A stretch of 64,000 nucleotides of DNA from Angomonas deanei (lineage: Eukaryota > Euglenozoa > Kinetoplastea > Trypanosomatida > Trypanosomatidae), in contig LR877153.1 in assembly GCA_903995115.1 (NCBI GenBank), positions 186,001-250,000 of the forward strand, written 5' to 3'. The position numbers and the translations under genes are program-made. The notes under the pieces were generated by a model. It made no database searches. It was not told the origin of the DNA and saw only the letters and a list, made by a program, of their open reading frames with translations. Shown here in pieces: positions 39,648-50,462 of the stretch (position 1 is its first letter; each line of letters begins with the position of its first letter).

Positions 39648-42600
39648 ATGAACTCCGTTGTGCATTTAACACTTCCCAAAGATTCGCTGTCAGGGTCCCC
39701 TTTAGATGAGAAAAGTAAAAACAGTAGAAGTCTTGAAAAGAAGCGAGAGAGTGTAGACATGGCGTCACGATGCGTGGTCGTGGATGACGCAAAGAAAACC
39801 GTCTCCTTGCTCCCCACCGCTCGCTTTTTAGAGTACAGGGAGAAGCAGAGGCAATTGGTGTTGCAAGAGAGGGAAAGGGAACGGCAAGAAGAGGCGGCGT
39901 ACTTTGCCGAAAATGACATACCCGCACCCGAAGAAGACGACGACTACGACCCATACCAGGAGGAGGATGAGGCGGAGGAAGAGGAGTGTCAGCACATTCT
40001 GTCGAGCGCACCACGGCACATGCGGTTTGACTACATCTCGATCAGTCCATTCCTTCAGCAAGTGTTCAAGACCTCGGTGGAACCCAAAATTAAGAGTTTG
40101 GTTGAGTTTGTGGCAAGAACGCCAAAACCCGTTTCGGATATTCACGAGCTGGACGGTTCTATGGACTTTGACGCAAGTTTTAGCATTATGGACGAAGTGG
40201 AAACGAACATTTCCGAAAACATCAAAAGCGAGACTTTTTTCATCTATGGCAACAATACGACCACCGACAAGGAGGACTTGTTTCTCTATCTGGTCAAGAA
40301 TACCGCCCTGTATCTCAATGAAAAGATGAAGGGAAAGGATACTGTGGGCGGGTGTCATGGGGATGGTTCCTTTTCCGTGATGGACATCTACGAGCAGTGG
40401 GGCTCCGGGGATGTGCTAGACCTCGGGGATGACATGCACGGTGCCGGTCGCGCCTGTCATCGCAGTCAGTGGAAGGCAATGAAGAATGGCATGGCGAGGC
40501 ACTCCACCCGGCAGTCCACCTCCTCCCTCGTCAGCGGGGGCTCCACCAACTCCAAGGAGAATGACCGCAACAATGGGCAGGACTGGGACGGACTGGAGAC
40601 GCTCCTCCGCTCTATACGCGCCCCGGGCTGCCTCCGCGACAACCCAGAAGCGCAGGAGCACCACCGCCACAACTCGACCCTCGTGTGGACCTTCTACTGG
40701 ACGACCGCGAGCTACAACCCATTGTACATCCCTGGTCGTGGCAACGGAGGGGCGAGCACTCCCACCTCCCTGGAAGTCAGCGGCGTAAACGACGATGGGT
40801 CTTTTGTTCCGCTCACTCGGGGGTGATCTGTACGATAACGCCACCTTTCGGGAAGGTAGGCTCCACTTTGTGCTCCTCCCCAGCGCCAATCTCAAGACGC
40901 AGGGGAAGCGGACGGTGGCCGAGCTGCATGCACTCTCGGTGGCGCTGCAGTCACTAAGCATGACGGGCGGCGCCGTCCCACCACAACCCGAGGAGGAGGA
41001 GGAAGGAGAGGTGGAGGCCGGCCATATGGAAGAGGAAGAGGAGGAACAGCAGCAGACCACCCCCGTCAAGGAGGACACACGAGAGAAGAGTGCATCTAGC
41101 GTTCGACGCTTTTCCACCCCCAAAGCACGGAGAGAATCTGCTGTGGAAACGGAGGCAGACTTTCAGTGTCGGGCAGCCATTCGGGATTCCCCGCTGCTCT
41201 CCTACCTGGCAGCGGTGCCCAACACGCCGTATAGCGCGGCGCTGTGGGACGGCAACGGGTCCACATGCAGCTCACAGGTGACGAGCCGCTCCCAGTCCCC
41301 CGCGACCAGTCCCCGTCGCAGTATCAGTGGGGCCTACAGTGTGTGCGAGAGTCTCATGTCCCAAAAGAGCGTCGGTATGGCCGACTTGACAGGGAGCAAA
41401 GCAAAGGAGCGTCTCCGCCAGTCCCTCGGCCACATCAACCTCCTCACCTGCCTTTGTTCGTCGTGGGAGGAATACCTCCAAGTGCGGACCGCCCTCCAGT
41501 ATCTTTACCGGTGCCTCAATCGACCATTGCCGCCCCCGACACCCAGAGAAGAGGCGTTGGACGAAAAATCCCCCAGTCCCCTCCCTGTCAGCGATGTCGT
41601 GCCGGACGAGGCGGAGGCTGCAGCGGACGAGACAGTGGTAAAACTAACGTCCACGGTGAACTGTACAGACACTCGTTGTGGAACACAGGATACCATGGAA
41701 GGGAGTGCCGCCGACCTTGATGGCCGGATGCGATCGCGCACGAGAAACCCCGAGCTGCTAGCTGGCGACACGGACCCGCGTGGGGAGTTTGCCATGCGGC
41801 TCGACTTTAGTAAGCTGGTGCTGCCAAGGCGTGGCTACTCCGTACCCACCGCCGCCGACGCCGCAGAACTCCTCAAGTGCTTCAAAGGTAACGCTGACGT
41901 CGCCCCCGAGGAGGAGAAAGAGACTCCCCCGCCCACCGAAGAGGAAGAACCAGTCCCCTCTAGTGAGGGACGCGAGAGGGTTACCCTCACCCCGCGAAAT
42001 GCCGATCTGGATAGTCTCTTTCTGCGCAGATGGGACAGGGAGGGAAAAGACAGCGCTATGGTGGAGGAGTTGAAGCAGTATTGTGCACAGCTCTTCGCGG
42101 AAAACGAATCCCTGCGCGGGACGCTCTCCAAAAATCCTCTCGTCAACTCCTCCCTCGTCCAAGTTTCTTCACAGCTGTCTGCTTGACGGCGGTAACCGGG
42201 CCAGGAAAGACGGCGCTGGTCACCCCTACGGTGGCGACAGTCCTGTCAGCCCAACCTACTCCACCAAAGGATTGTACATCTTCTCTCCCTCGGTGGATAC
42301 GAGTGGGGTTCAACATTCACCGGAAAGGCGGAATGCGTCCACCGACAAGGCGGAGCCCGCTGGTGACCGCGAGGTGGAGTGCCTCACGCTTCATCTGCTT
42401 CAACTGGGGCGGAAGCTTTTCCTCACAGGGGACGACCAGCCGGCACAAGAGATGGAGACATTCAGACGACTGCTGACCACCCTCCTCCACCACCACCATT
42501 TGGAAGAAAAGGAGACGGTATACACCGGGGAGGAGGTCGACGCCGTGATTCAGCTGCGGGAGCTACGAGAGAGACTGCACTTCGAGAAGGCCGTACGAGA

Positions 42601-42943
42601 AGAAACGGACCGTATCATGGCGGAGAGGCAGGGGCAAATGGAAGCACAACAACACCGCATAGAACAGCAAAACGACGAACTGGGTCGGCTGCGGTTGAAG
42701 CTCGCCGAGTACGAGGAGAAGTTCGCTCATCTGCGTCATGTACTGGTGCCGTTGGTGGTGAGAGAGATGGACGCCGTTCAAAGCGACGAGCAAGGACGGA
42801 ACAGACGAGCTGAAAAAGAAAGGACTGAACGGCTGGAGAAGCTATCCGATATTGATGCTCGTCTGCACAAGATCCGGCGTGTCACCGAGGAAGATTATGT
42901 GGTCCACACAGATGTGGACTACGTGGAACCTAAACCGATATAA
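39648..42943 (+). CDS. Large protein of unknown function (two frame changes)
   Basis: Conceptual length about 1097 residues, read in three successive frames. The first part (39648-40826) has a charged coiled segment with EREREREEEA-like composition, an acidic stretch, then a mixed globular-looking region to DDGSFVPLTR. After a G5 run at 40817-40821 the next frame continues GDLYDNATFREGRLHFVLLP, consistent with one extra G. A second +1 change lies at about 42165-42185, where SSQLSA is followed by LDGGNRARKDG in the third frame. The last 150 residues form a coiled coil (REETDRIMAERQGQ, RIEQQNDELGRLRLKLAEYE). Arg-Arg-x-Ser sites occur (VRRFS, ARRES, PRRSIS). No family recognised. The three open frames abut without gaps and share codon use, so one gene is more likely than three. 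Confidence 0.72.
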
Positions 42944-43238
42944 AAATAGATTGATGTGCTTTAGGGCGATTGATGAACTAGAAGTATTGTTTGTTTTTTT
43001 ACCTTATATATACTAGATCCCTTGTAATTCCTTCGGAGCACCGAACAGGGCGGGGTTTTTTCGCTACCGTGAATCAACACAAAGGTCGGGCAGTGCGTTA
43101 TTCCCAAAACAAAATGCCACGTTTTCTTATTCTCTCTTTCTTGTTTTATTTCAAAAAAAAAAAAAAAAATAGAACCCTCTCTTTATATTAACAATCTTTT
43201 TTTTTTTTTTTTTTTTTTGAGTACCGCTGTCCTCCATC

Positions 43239-44219
43239 ATGGGTGTTCATGCTACGCCAGAGGTGCCCGTCACTCCCCAGCGGATGACAGAGGCGGAGAT
43301 ACGCGAGGCGGTCAAGGTGAAGCCCCTTCACAAAGTGAAGCACCTTTCTCCCTCCGTGGCGGCGGCGGACTGCACGACAGCCATAGCCGTCGCGATGACA
43401 GCCGCTATCCCTATTTCCATCATTGACTATAGCATCATGGCAAGAGTGGCGGGCGTGACCGACAGTAGCATGAAGGAGCTCTTCAAGGGAATACGGACTG
43501 TCCTCACCCGGCCACACAAGTTCTTCCTCCCCTGCGCGGAGAATAAGTGCGCCTTAGTGTACTGTGTGTGTGCCACCACCTACGGCTTCACCTACATGGG
43601 CTCCAACCTCACGAAGAGTTACCTGGAGAGTGATGGACGGTCGGTGGCGCAGGTCAACTTTGCCGCTGGTCTTGTCAGTGGGTTCATCAACACTGGTCTC
43701 ACTATTTGGAAAGACAGTGTTATTCTCCGTGCGTTACCGCCGGTGGGTAGCAATGCCGCGTCCAGCAACAAAAAGGTGCCCTTTCTCACCCGCTCCCTCT
43801 TCTGTGGCCGTGATGTGATCACGTGTCTCGCCGCCTTCACGATTGCCCCCATGATGGCGACGTGGCTCAGTCAATACTTTTACCACCACAAGAAGGTTCA
43901 TGGGGAGATCGTCACCCTCCCCGAGGATGAGGGGAAGCGACACATCCCAGTCAGCACCGCGGACGCTGGACAGGTGATCACGCCGGCCCTACTGCAGTTC
44001 TTCACCACCCTGCTGCACATCACCGCCATCCGCTACCGTCAGACGTACCCCAAGTTCGACGTGAAGGATCTGGCGGATAGTCTGCGAGCCACCTACATTA
44101 GTTCGACATTGCTACGGATCTGCCGCATTATCCCAGCCTTCGGTATTGGCGGGATCATGAACCGCGAGATGCGCTCCAACTTGCTGGATAAGGCGGAACC
44201 CCCGGTGGTCATTGAATAA
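43239..44219 (+). CDS. Multispan membrane protein, possibly mitochondrial
   Basis: A 326-residue protein with about five to six weakly hydrophobic segments: TTAIAVAMTAAIPISIID near 48, CALVYCVCATTYGFTYM near 106, VNFAAGLVSGFINTGLTI near 137, VITCLAAFTIAPMMATWL near 192, and a C-terminal pair. The motif TRPHKFFL before the second segment resembles a pattern I recall from a widespread fungal and protist membrane-protein family related in layout to mitochondrial carriers. The carrier signature PxDxxR or PxExxK is absent, so it is not called a carrier. Start follows a T run of 24 and AG at 43220-43221. Function unknown. Confidence 0.72.
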   Translation: MGVHATPEVPVTPQRMTEAEIREAVKVKPLHKVKHLSPSVAAADCTTAIAVAMTAAIPISIIDYSIMARVAGVTDSSMKELFKGIRTVLTRPHKFFLPCAENKCALVYCVCATTYGFTYMGSNLTKSYLESDGRSVAQVNFAAGLVSGFINTGLTIWKDSVILRALPPVGSNAASSNKKVPFLTRSLFCGRDVITCLAAFTIAPMMATWLSQYFYHHKKVHGEIVTLPEDEGKRHIPVSTADAGQVITPALLQFFTTLLHITAIRYRQTYPKFDVKDLADSLRATYISSTLLRICRIIPAFGIGGIMNREMRSNLLDKAEPPVVIE

Positions 44220-44812
44220 TAATTCAAAAAAAAAAAAAAGAGAGAGAGAGGGAGGGACGGGAAGCACTGCCTGATATTTTATTATTGATAGTGGTGTTAC
44301 TATTATTATAATACTTTTTCTTTTTTTTTATTATTTGTCCCGTCTCATACCCCTTTGTAGAAAAACACTCATTTGACCCATATCGCAACTAACGTTCGAT
44401 GCTATACCGATTTTCCTTTTTTTTTTTAAAGAATAATATATACTACTACCCGTCATTCCTTTTATTAGATGACCTCATAATAACTACTTTTAATAATTAT
44501 GATGTATTCGGTTCTCCATCGATCTTTCTTTTTTTTTTTTTTTGTAGCTTTTGTTGTATATATTTTTTCTGTTGTTGTTGATGTTGCTTTTCACGCCACT
44601 AACGAATTAAATCTAATATTTAATAATAAATCCTATGAAAAACACCCTAATAACGAGTAAACTGTTAAAAAAAAAAAAAGCTTATCTCTGCGCACTTTTA
44701 ACGACAGTCTACCCTCCTCCCACTGACCGCACACTAATACCCCTACCCCTTACCCCTTTGAACTCTCAAAAGGTTGTAAAAGGAAAGTAAACAACTAATC
44801 ATTCTTGTTTTA
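44220..44812. other. Intergenic spacer
   Basis: About 590 bases, strongly A/T-rich, with GA repeat at 44238-44254, many T runs, and a C-rich pyrimidine stretch (44708-44768) before AG at 44771-44772. Short open frames here consist of phenylalanine and tyrosine from T runs and are not genes. Confidence 0.5.
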
Positions 44813-45860
44813 ATGGACAGCACCCATTTCGAAATGCACAAGACAAAGTCCCTCACCCTTCACATTACACTGCGTGCACTATTCATTGTCATACTAGTCT
44901 TGATTGGGCTATTTTGGCTTCTCTCCATTCAGGTACCGTTTCTTGTCCTGAGAACCAACGGTGATGCCTCCGAGGCGTTGATCTATTTCTCGGCGACAGG
45001 GGTAAAAAACGGTTACGGCGCAAGTTACGAGCTAAAACACATCAGTAGGCAGTTGCACGATTATCTGGACGTGGCATGCCCCGTTGTTGGGCTACTCAGT
45101 TTGTTGGCCTTCGTGTTCGCCATACTTCCCGCGGCCCTCTATCCATGCCAATTGTGTCAGCGCCGTACGTTGGAGGAGAAGAAAGAAATAAAGCGGAGGG
45201 AGATTCACGACAAGACGGTCCTGATGGCGGTCACTGACACGGCGCACCAGGAACGGTGCCGGTCAGAGCGCAACGAAACTGCCATTTATGTGCCCTGTTC
45301 ACTGGAGGAGGCCGTTGAGATGAACGCCGCGTGGAGAGAAAAGGTGCCGGACGAGCCCCAATGTCCCCTTATCGTCATGTTGGTTTTATCAATCGTACTC
45401 GCTTGGTCTTCTTATCGGATTGATTATTGTGTTCTTGATAAGCAAGACGGACTATGTTGAGCCGCTACTCCAAGAAGACTTCCACAATGTGCTGAGGCGA
45501 GTGGACATGTACGACCCGCGTCTCTCCTACGATATGTGTCACCTCTCCTACGGGCCAGGCTTCGCCCTGCTCGTCGTGGCCGCGGTGCTGAACGTCGTGC
45601 TCATTGTGCTGCCCCCAGTCATGCACTGTAAGCTGCACGCCAAGGGTGACGAGGAGAGGGAGCTGATTTTTGTTGCGGTAGACGATGAGAATGGTGAGAT
45701 GCGGCCGGTGCCGTTCGACCCTACGGAGACGTATCCGGAGGCGGAAATCGTCGTGAACCCCACGACCGGAGCTCCTCATGAAGCACTGTCGGGTCTTCCG
45801 CCCGCCAACTATGGAATTCTTCTGCAGTCGGCACCCTCTGTGCAGCACACGTCTCGGTGA
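44813..45860 (+). CDS. Four-span membrane protein A, amastin-like topology (frame change in third span)
   Basis: Conceptual length about 348 residues. The order is: short cytosolic N-terminus, span 1 (about 21-46), an extracellular loop of about 55 residues, span 2 (about 88-110), a charged cytosolic loop, span 3 (about 183-205), a short loop with YDPRLSYDMCHLSYGP, span 4 near 246-268, and a cytosolic tail rich in P, T and N. The frame changes by +1 within span 3, between about 45385 and 45415; after the change the frame reads FLISKTDYVEP. Topology matches amastins, the kinetoplastid surface proteins, but the amastin signature with CxxxWG is not present, so the name is only a suggestion. The next gene is a paralogue, with the same layout and a matching TYPEAE motif in the tail. 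Confidence 0.72.
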
Positions 45861-46276
45861 GTCAGCTGTCAAGGGACCGACGTCGTACTATCAACTGTGA
45901 CGGGTTCTTTCCTTGTCGCTCGACGTCCTGCGTGTCTCACCCACTCCCGTCAGGCTTTCGTCTGGTTAGTGTAAGGTCATTTTAGCGGTCATTGTTTTTC
46001 GTTTTGCTTTGTTTATTACTAGTTTTGTAACGTTTTTCTCTCTGTTGCTGTTGTTTTAATCTACCTTTCAATACGCCTGATTTTTGAATAAAAAACAAAA
46101 AACCATGCGATCGCTGTTACACGACTGTTGATCGGTCAGCTTTGCGTTGAAGGCTGGTTCACATCCTATCCTCATCCCTTCTTTCGTTATTTTATTTTTC
46201 TTCTTCTTCTGGTGTAGCTTATTGTTTGCTCATCGAGGTACATTTTTTGTTTGTTGCTGTTTTTTATTGTATTCTA
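45861..46276. other. Intergenic spacer
   Basis: T-rich spacer. The pyrimidine tract at 46170-46210 with three TTC repeats leads to AG at 46216-46217, which places the 5' end of the next mRNA before the ATG at 46277. No gene seen. Confidence 0.5.
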
Positions 46277-47443
46277 ATGTCAAAAAAGTACTCCGGGTCA
46301 TATAAATCAAAAGCATTTTGTTGCTACGCCATCTTCAGAATACTATATTTAATTCTGGCCGTTGTTTGCCTCATATTCTGCATCCTCTCTCTGGTTCTGC
46401 CACTCCTGGCCTTGGAGACGGACGAGAACGCCCCTAGAATCCCGTCCACCACGCTACTCACGTTCACCTTCTTCCACCTCAAGGGTGGAAAAGATGTGGT
46501 GGAAGATCCTACCGACATGGAATCCGTCAACTATGAAATTATCGAGGATGTGAGCGGTAAGAGCAGGGGTGTGATGACGGGGTCCACCGTGTGCGCTGTC
46601 ATTGCGCTCGTCGCGGCCGCCCTTTCCTTTGTGTTCGCGATTGTTTATCTTGCCCTGCTCTGCGCGCACCAATCCAGCAGGCGGCGGGCCGATGAGGAGA
46701 GGGAAGGGATATACGACAGGACGACGAAAGAGACCGCCTCGAGTCATTCCTTTACCTCAGGCGCGGGCAGCAGGGAGCCGTACGGGGCGGGTAGCGACGA
46801 GGTCATACCGGTGGCATGCTCCCAGGAGGAAGTGGACGATATGAACAGGCGACTGGAGCAAATGCGAAAAAGGGAGCAGAGCAGACGGCGTGTGGACAAG
46901 AGTATTTGTATTGTGCTGTTCATCATGGTGTGCATAACGTTTATCGCCGCCCTCATCGCCGTTATCCTGTTTGCCGTCTACAAATCGGACTCCATCGAGC
47001 TCGCCCTGCAACTAGATGCCAGGGAAATCTTGAATGAAGTGGATGCTGACGTTGGTCCCTGGTTTTCATTCGACACCTCCAAGCTGCCGTACAAGGTGGG
47101 CTTTATATTGCTCATTATTGTCATCCCCCTCTCCCTTGTGCTCGCCGTGTTGGTCCCTGTCCTCCACTGCGTGGCCAAGTGCGGCCGGGACACCGTGAAG
47201 GATAAGACCATCGTCGTGGCGGAGCGGGAGAGACAGCCGGTCCCTCCCCCACTGCTCCCACCGCCGGTGAAGCCACTCAAGTCGAAGGATGGAAAGCCCA
47301 CCTACCCAGAGGCCGAGCCAGGACCGTACGGCACCACCACCTATGGTGTCCCCATCGACCAGGACGGCCCCCCGCCTGAACAGCCGCGGTACAGGGAACT
47401 GGGCCTCCCCACCGCGGCCTACCGTGCGCAGGCAGACCAGTAA
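46277..47443 (+). CDS. Four-span membrane protein B, amastin-like topology
   Basis: A 388-residue paralogue of the preceding gene. Span 1 (about 16-45: IFRILYLILAVVCLIFC), an outer loop of about 55 residues, span 2 (about 104-128), a hydrophilic cytosolic loop with an RRR cluster and acidic patches, span 3 (ICIVLFIMVCITFIAALIAV), a loop, span 4 (VGFILLIIVIPLSLVLAVLV), then a long proline-rich tail with TYPEAE. Conserved cysteines flank spans 2 and 4 (CAH, HCVAKC). The frame is open upstream to a TTG, but the first ATG is at 46277, which follows the acceptor at 46216-46217. The amastin motif is not present; assignment to that superfamily is inference from topology. Confidence 0.75.
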   Translation: MSKKYSGSYKSKAFCCYAIFRILYLILAVVCLIFCILSLVLPLLALETDENAPRIPSTTLLTFTFFHLKGGKDVVEDPTDMESVNYEIIEDVSGKSRGVMTGSTVCAVIALVAAALSFVFAIVYLALLCAHQSSRRRADEEREGIYDRTTKETASSHSFTSGAGSREPYGAGSDEVIPVACSQEEVDDMNRRLEQMRKREQSRRRVDKSICIVLFIMVCITFIAALIAVILFAVYKSDSIELALQLDAREILNEVDADVGPWFSFDTSKLPYKVGFILLIIVIPLSLVLAVLVPVLHCVAKCGRDTVKDKTIVVAERERQPVPPPLLPPPVKPLKSKDGKPTYPEAEPGPYGTTTYGVPIDQDGPPPEQPRYRELGLPTAAYRAQADQ

Positions 47444-47899
47444 CCTCCACGGGTGGGGGGGAATGTTTTTTTTTTTTTTTTGTATATTCAGACGCGAGTG
47501 TTTGCTATTTTTCGGGTGGCGACCGAATTTCTTTTTTTTACATATTTAACATTGCTTTTTTTTTTTTTTTACCTTTGTTGTGTATGAAAGGCGCGCAAGT
47601 AGAGCGTCAGGAAAACACGGCATGTGTGACATTAAATCCTACAGAAAGACAAACAAAAAAAATGTTCGTCGTTGTACGTGAGCGTGACAGTTAAATCCGC
47701 GCGAGTGTAAAAAAAAAAAAAAAAGATCATCGTTTTCTTTTAGTTAACTTGTGTTGCTGTACTTTAAAAAAGAAAAGAAAAAGTCGTTATTACTGTGTGG
47801 TGCTTTATGTGGAAACCTGAAATGGCAAGGACCTGTACGAAATCCTCAACTATTCTCGCAATTTTTCTTTCAAAACAAAAAAAAGGTAAGAGAAAAGTC
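47444..47899. other. Intergenic spacer
   Basis: Holds T runs near 47467 and 47558, A runs near 47708 and 47880, and an acceptor candidate at 47884-47890. The frame of the next gene is open through 47795-47899, but the acceptor position argues that this part is untranslated leader. Confidence 0.45.
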
Positions 47900-49696
47900 A
47901 TGGATAAAAATCCTATTAGAAATTCGTGGACCCGCGATGCGTACTTGCGGTATGCGATTAACTTCACCAATAACCTCAGCCGACGAATGCAGCAGCAACA
48001 GGAGGAGGTGGACAAGGCCAGGTTCACCCTAGAGGAGCAAATTATAGCAGAGAATGAAAAGTTCACCCGGCGTCAACGGAAGAGAATGGAGGCCTTCAAG
48101 AGGCGGTGGGAGGGGGGCGCCGTGGAGCAGTCGGCCGAGGCGCTCAAGGAGGAGGAACTGCGCGAAAAGTACGAGCGGCTAAAGTTTGACGAGGATGCGG
48201 AGCGGAGAAAAAACGAGCTGGAGACAGAGCTGCAAGAAAAATACCCCTTGGAGTTCATGGAAGACGATCTTAAAATGTCCCTCGCCCCTTGTATGTTCCT
48301 CCCCGTGCTGCAGTATTACTTGAGAATGAAGATGGAAGAGCGGACGCAGGGGGTGGACGCGACGGCGTACTTGGAGAAATACCAAGAGGGGACGAGGAAG
48401 TCAGGGGGGCTCAAGCGGGCTCGCGAGGGAGGGCCAGCGGCAGAAGGTCCCGCCGAGAGATCAGTCGAGGTGAAGTTGGAGGGGATTGCGGCGAGCACGG
48501 CGGTCCACACGCGACTGGGGGAGACCCCAGAGCCGCACGGTATGGGGTCTTTTATTATACCTTTTGACACCCCTTCGACAGGGACGGGGAGGCGGGTTCG
48601 GGAACTGCCGCACTTCACCTGTGATGGCACCTACACCGTGCCGGGGGAGGACAAGCAAGACTCCCAGCCCACAGAGTCGGGTGTCCACGCGTCTTCGTTT
48701 GTGGCGCAGTGCGCGGGAAGTAAAGTCGCTTTGCGAGTTCTGGAAGAAAACTTGCGCCGGTCTATCGAGAAGGAGGAGGTCGTGTGGTCGGGGCGGAAGG
48801 CGCGACTGGAGGACGCCAGGGAGGCCCTCCGTCGGCTGGAGGATGATGCGATCGACTTGACAGAGTACACAAGGGTGAAGCTGGAAGAGCGGCGGCGTCT
48901 CGCGTTTGGTCCGGGCACGGTGGGGGAGTGTGAGAGGCAGCTGGAGCAGGTTGCCCTCGGCAGGGAAAAGGGGCTTCGCGTGCTCCACGCGCAGCTGGAG
49001 GAGGTCTGTCGTCTCCTCCGGGGCGAGGGGCCAGCCAGCAGTCGGGCGGAACAGGCGCCCGATGTCGTTCTCGTCCGTACCCCACAGTTCACCGTCGTCC
49101 GTCACGACACCAAAGACCGGCGACACGAGGAGGTGCTGGCGTCTCTACAATCCCCCCCGACCGACGTGAACAGCACACTGAGTGGGAGTGGGGAGTGGGA
49201 GCGTGTGCCGCTGCTGGAGGCGACCGGCGAGGTGGCCACCAAACTGTACGACGCGGAATGGATGGAGAGGGAGGCCAGCGCGTACGCGTGGCCGACGGCG
49301 CTGGAGAAGACGATCCGACACGTGCTGTACTGCGATGTGGACGATGACTACGGGGGGGAAAAAGGAGCCAGGCCGGTCCCCAAAACGCACGACTCTAAAA
49401 ATATGGGATACAGTCGCCACGGCCTCTACTGGCGCCCCCTGCAAATCAGCCGACGCGAACTGTCCGTCGTCCTGTCGGGAAAGGCACCCCCTGACGACGG
49501 TGTCATCACGCTAGATGTGTGCGACCTGCAGCGACGGCCAGGTGCGACGGGGAAGGAGCTGGCAGAGTCCGACATCACCCTCATCACACCCCGCTTCCCC
49601 AGGCTCCCCCGATTTGTCAAGGGGGGTTTATTGTATATTCACGGGCGCGGTGAGTTTCTGTCACGGGAGGCAGAGCTTTCGTCGCTGGACACCTAA
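47900..49696 (+). CDS. Coiled-coil protein, function unknown
   Basis: A 598-residue hydrophilic protein. The first 110 residues form a basic/acidic helix (RRMQQQQEEVDKARFTLEEQ, KFTRRQRKRMEAFKRRWEGG). A second coiled segment lies near 270-360, and the C-terminal 150 residues look more globular, with HVLYCDVDDDY, GYSRHGLYWRPL and LLYIHGRGEF. No known domain was recognised. The ATG at 47900 is chosen because the probable splice acceptor lies at 47884-47890; in-frame ATGs at 47807 and 47822 would add about 30 residues if an upstream acceptor is used. GC content is high compared with flanking spacers, as for other genes here. Confidence 0.75.
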   Translation: MDKNPIRNSWTRDAYLRYAINFTNNLSRRMQQQQEEVDKARFTLEEQIIAENEKFTRRQRKRMEAFKRRWEGGAVEQSAEALKEEELREKYERLKFDEDAERRKNELETELQEKYPLEFMEDDLKMSLAPCMFLPVLQYYLRMKMEERTQGVDATAYLEKYQEGTRKSGGLKRAREGGPAAEGPAERSVEVKLEGIAASTAVHTRLGETPEPHGMGSFIIPFDTPSTGTGRRVRELPHFTCDGTYTVPGEDKQDSQPTESGVHASSFVAQCAGSKVALRVLEENLRRSIEKEEVVWSGRKARLEDAREALRRLEDDAIDLTEYTRVKLEERRRLAFGPGTVGECERQLEQVALGREKGLRVLHAQLEEVCRLLRGEGPASSRAEQAPDVVLVRTPQFTVVRHDTKDRRHEEVLASLQSPPTDVNSTLSGSGEWERVPLLEATGEVATKLYDAEWMEREASAYAWPTALEKTIRHVLYCDVDDDYGGEKGARPVPKTHDSKNMGYSRHGLYWRPLQISRRELSVVLSGKAPPDDGVITLDVCDLQRRPGATGKELAESDITLITPRFPRLPRFVKGGLLYIHGRGEFLSREAELSSLDT

Positions 49697-49847
49697 GATA
49701 GCCTCCGGGTTGGTTGTGTGTGTGTGTTCTATTTATTGCTTTTTAAATTGTGTCCCCCTTTTTGGAAACAAAGAAGAAGAATAAAACATTTTCCATCTAT
49801 TTATTTCAACTTACAAAAGATAGAAACAAAAAGAGGTCCCTTAGAAC

Positions 49848-50276
49848 ATGCCACACGACACGGCCGTTATTCATGACTCCGCCATGGGTTGGGACATGCA
49901 GCAGGATTGCGTAGACTGTGCGGTCTATGCTCTTGCCACTTTACCAAAGAAAGTAGTCCCCCACGACCCACAGCGGCCGGTGCACGGCGGTACGACGATT
50001 GACTACAGCATTAGCCTGCCAGATCAGAACACCATCGCGAAGTTTATGAAGAATGAGCTAGATTCAAAGTACGGGCCGTGCTGGCACGTGGTGGTGGGGC
50101 ACTCGTACGGCTCGCTGGTGGGGCACGTCGAGGATCACTGTATTTACTTCTCCATCGAAGATATATTCTTTCTCCTGTGGAGGATGGACAAGGATTACGA
50201 GAGCGTGGGGGTGGATGTGCGGGAACTGCAACTGTCGCAGCAGGTAAAGCGGGATGCGATGAAGCAGTACTATTAA
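49848..50276 (+). CDS. LC8-type dynein light chain with insertion
   Basis: Homologue of LC8 (DYNLL), the small dimeric hub of dynein and other complexes. Family pattern: AVIHDSAMGWDMQQDCVDCA matches the first strand and helix, KYGPCWHVVVGHSYGSLVGH matches the KYNPTWHCIVG strand, and HCIYFSIEDIFFLLW matches the final strand pair. The usual length is 89 residues; this one has 142, because about 21 residues are inserted between the first and second helices (around residues 34-58, rich in P, H and G) and about 30 residues are added at the C-terminus. The residues flanking the peptide groove appear kept. A flagellar outer-arm light chain role is possible. Confidence 0.85.
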   Translation: MPHDTAVIHDSAMGWDMQQDCVDCAVYALATLPKKVVPHDPQRPVHGGTTIDYSISLPDQNTIAKFMKNELDSKYGPCWHVVVGHSYGSLVGHVEDHCIYFSIEDIFFLLWRMDKDYESVGVDVRELQLSQQVKRDAMKQYY

Positions 50277-50462
50277 GAGTTAGCCACGCCGCCGCCGGAC
50301 TGAGGATGTAAATTAGTACTGAAAAAGAGAGAGAAAATGAATAAAAATAATAGTATGGTGCAATGTGTGTACCAGTGTGAAGGTGCCCCTCCAACGCCTC
50401 TCCCTCCCTCTCCCTCCCTTTTTACTCCCACCATCAAAAAAGAAATACCATTCTAATTTCCA

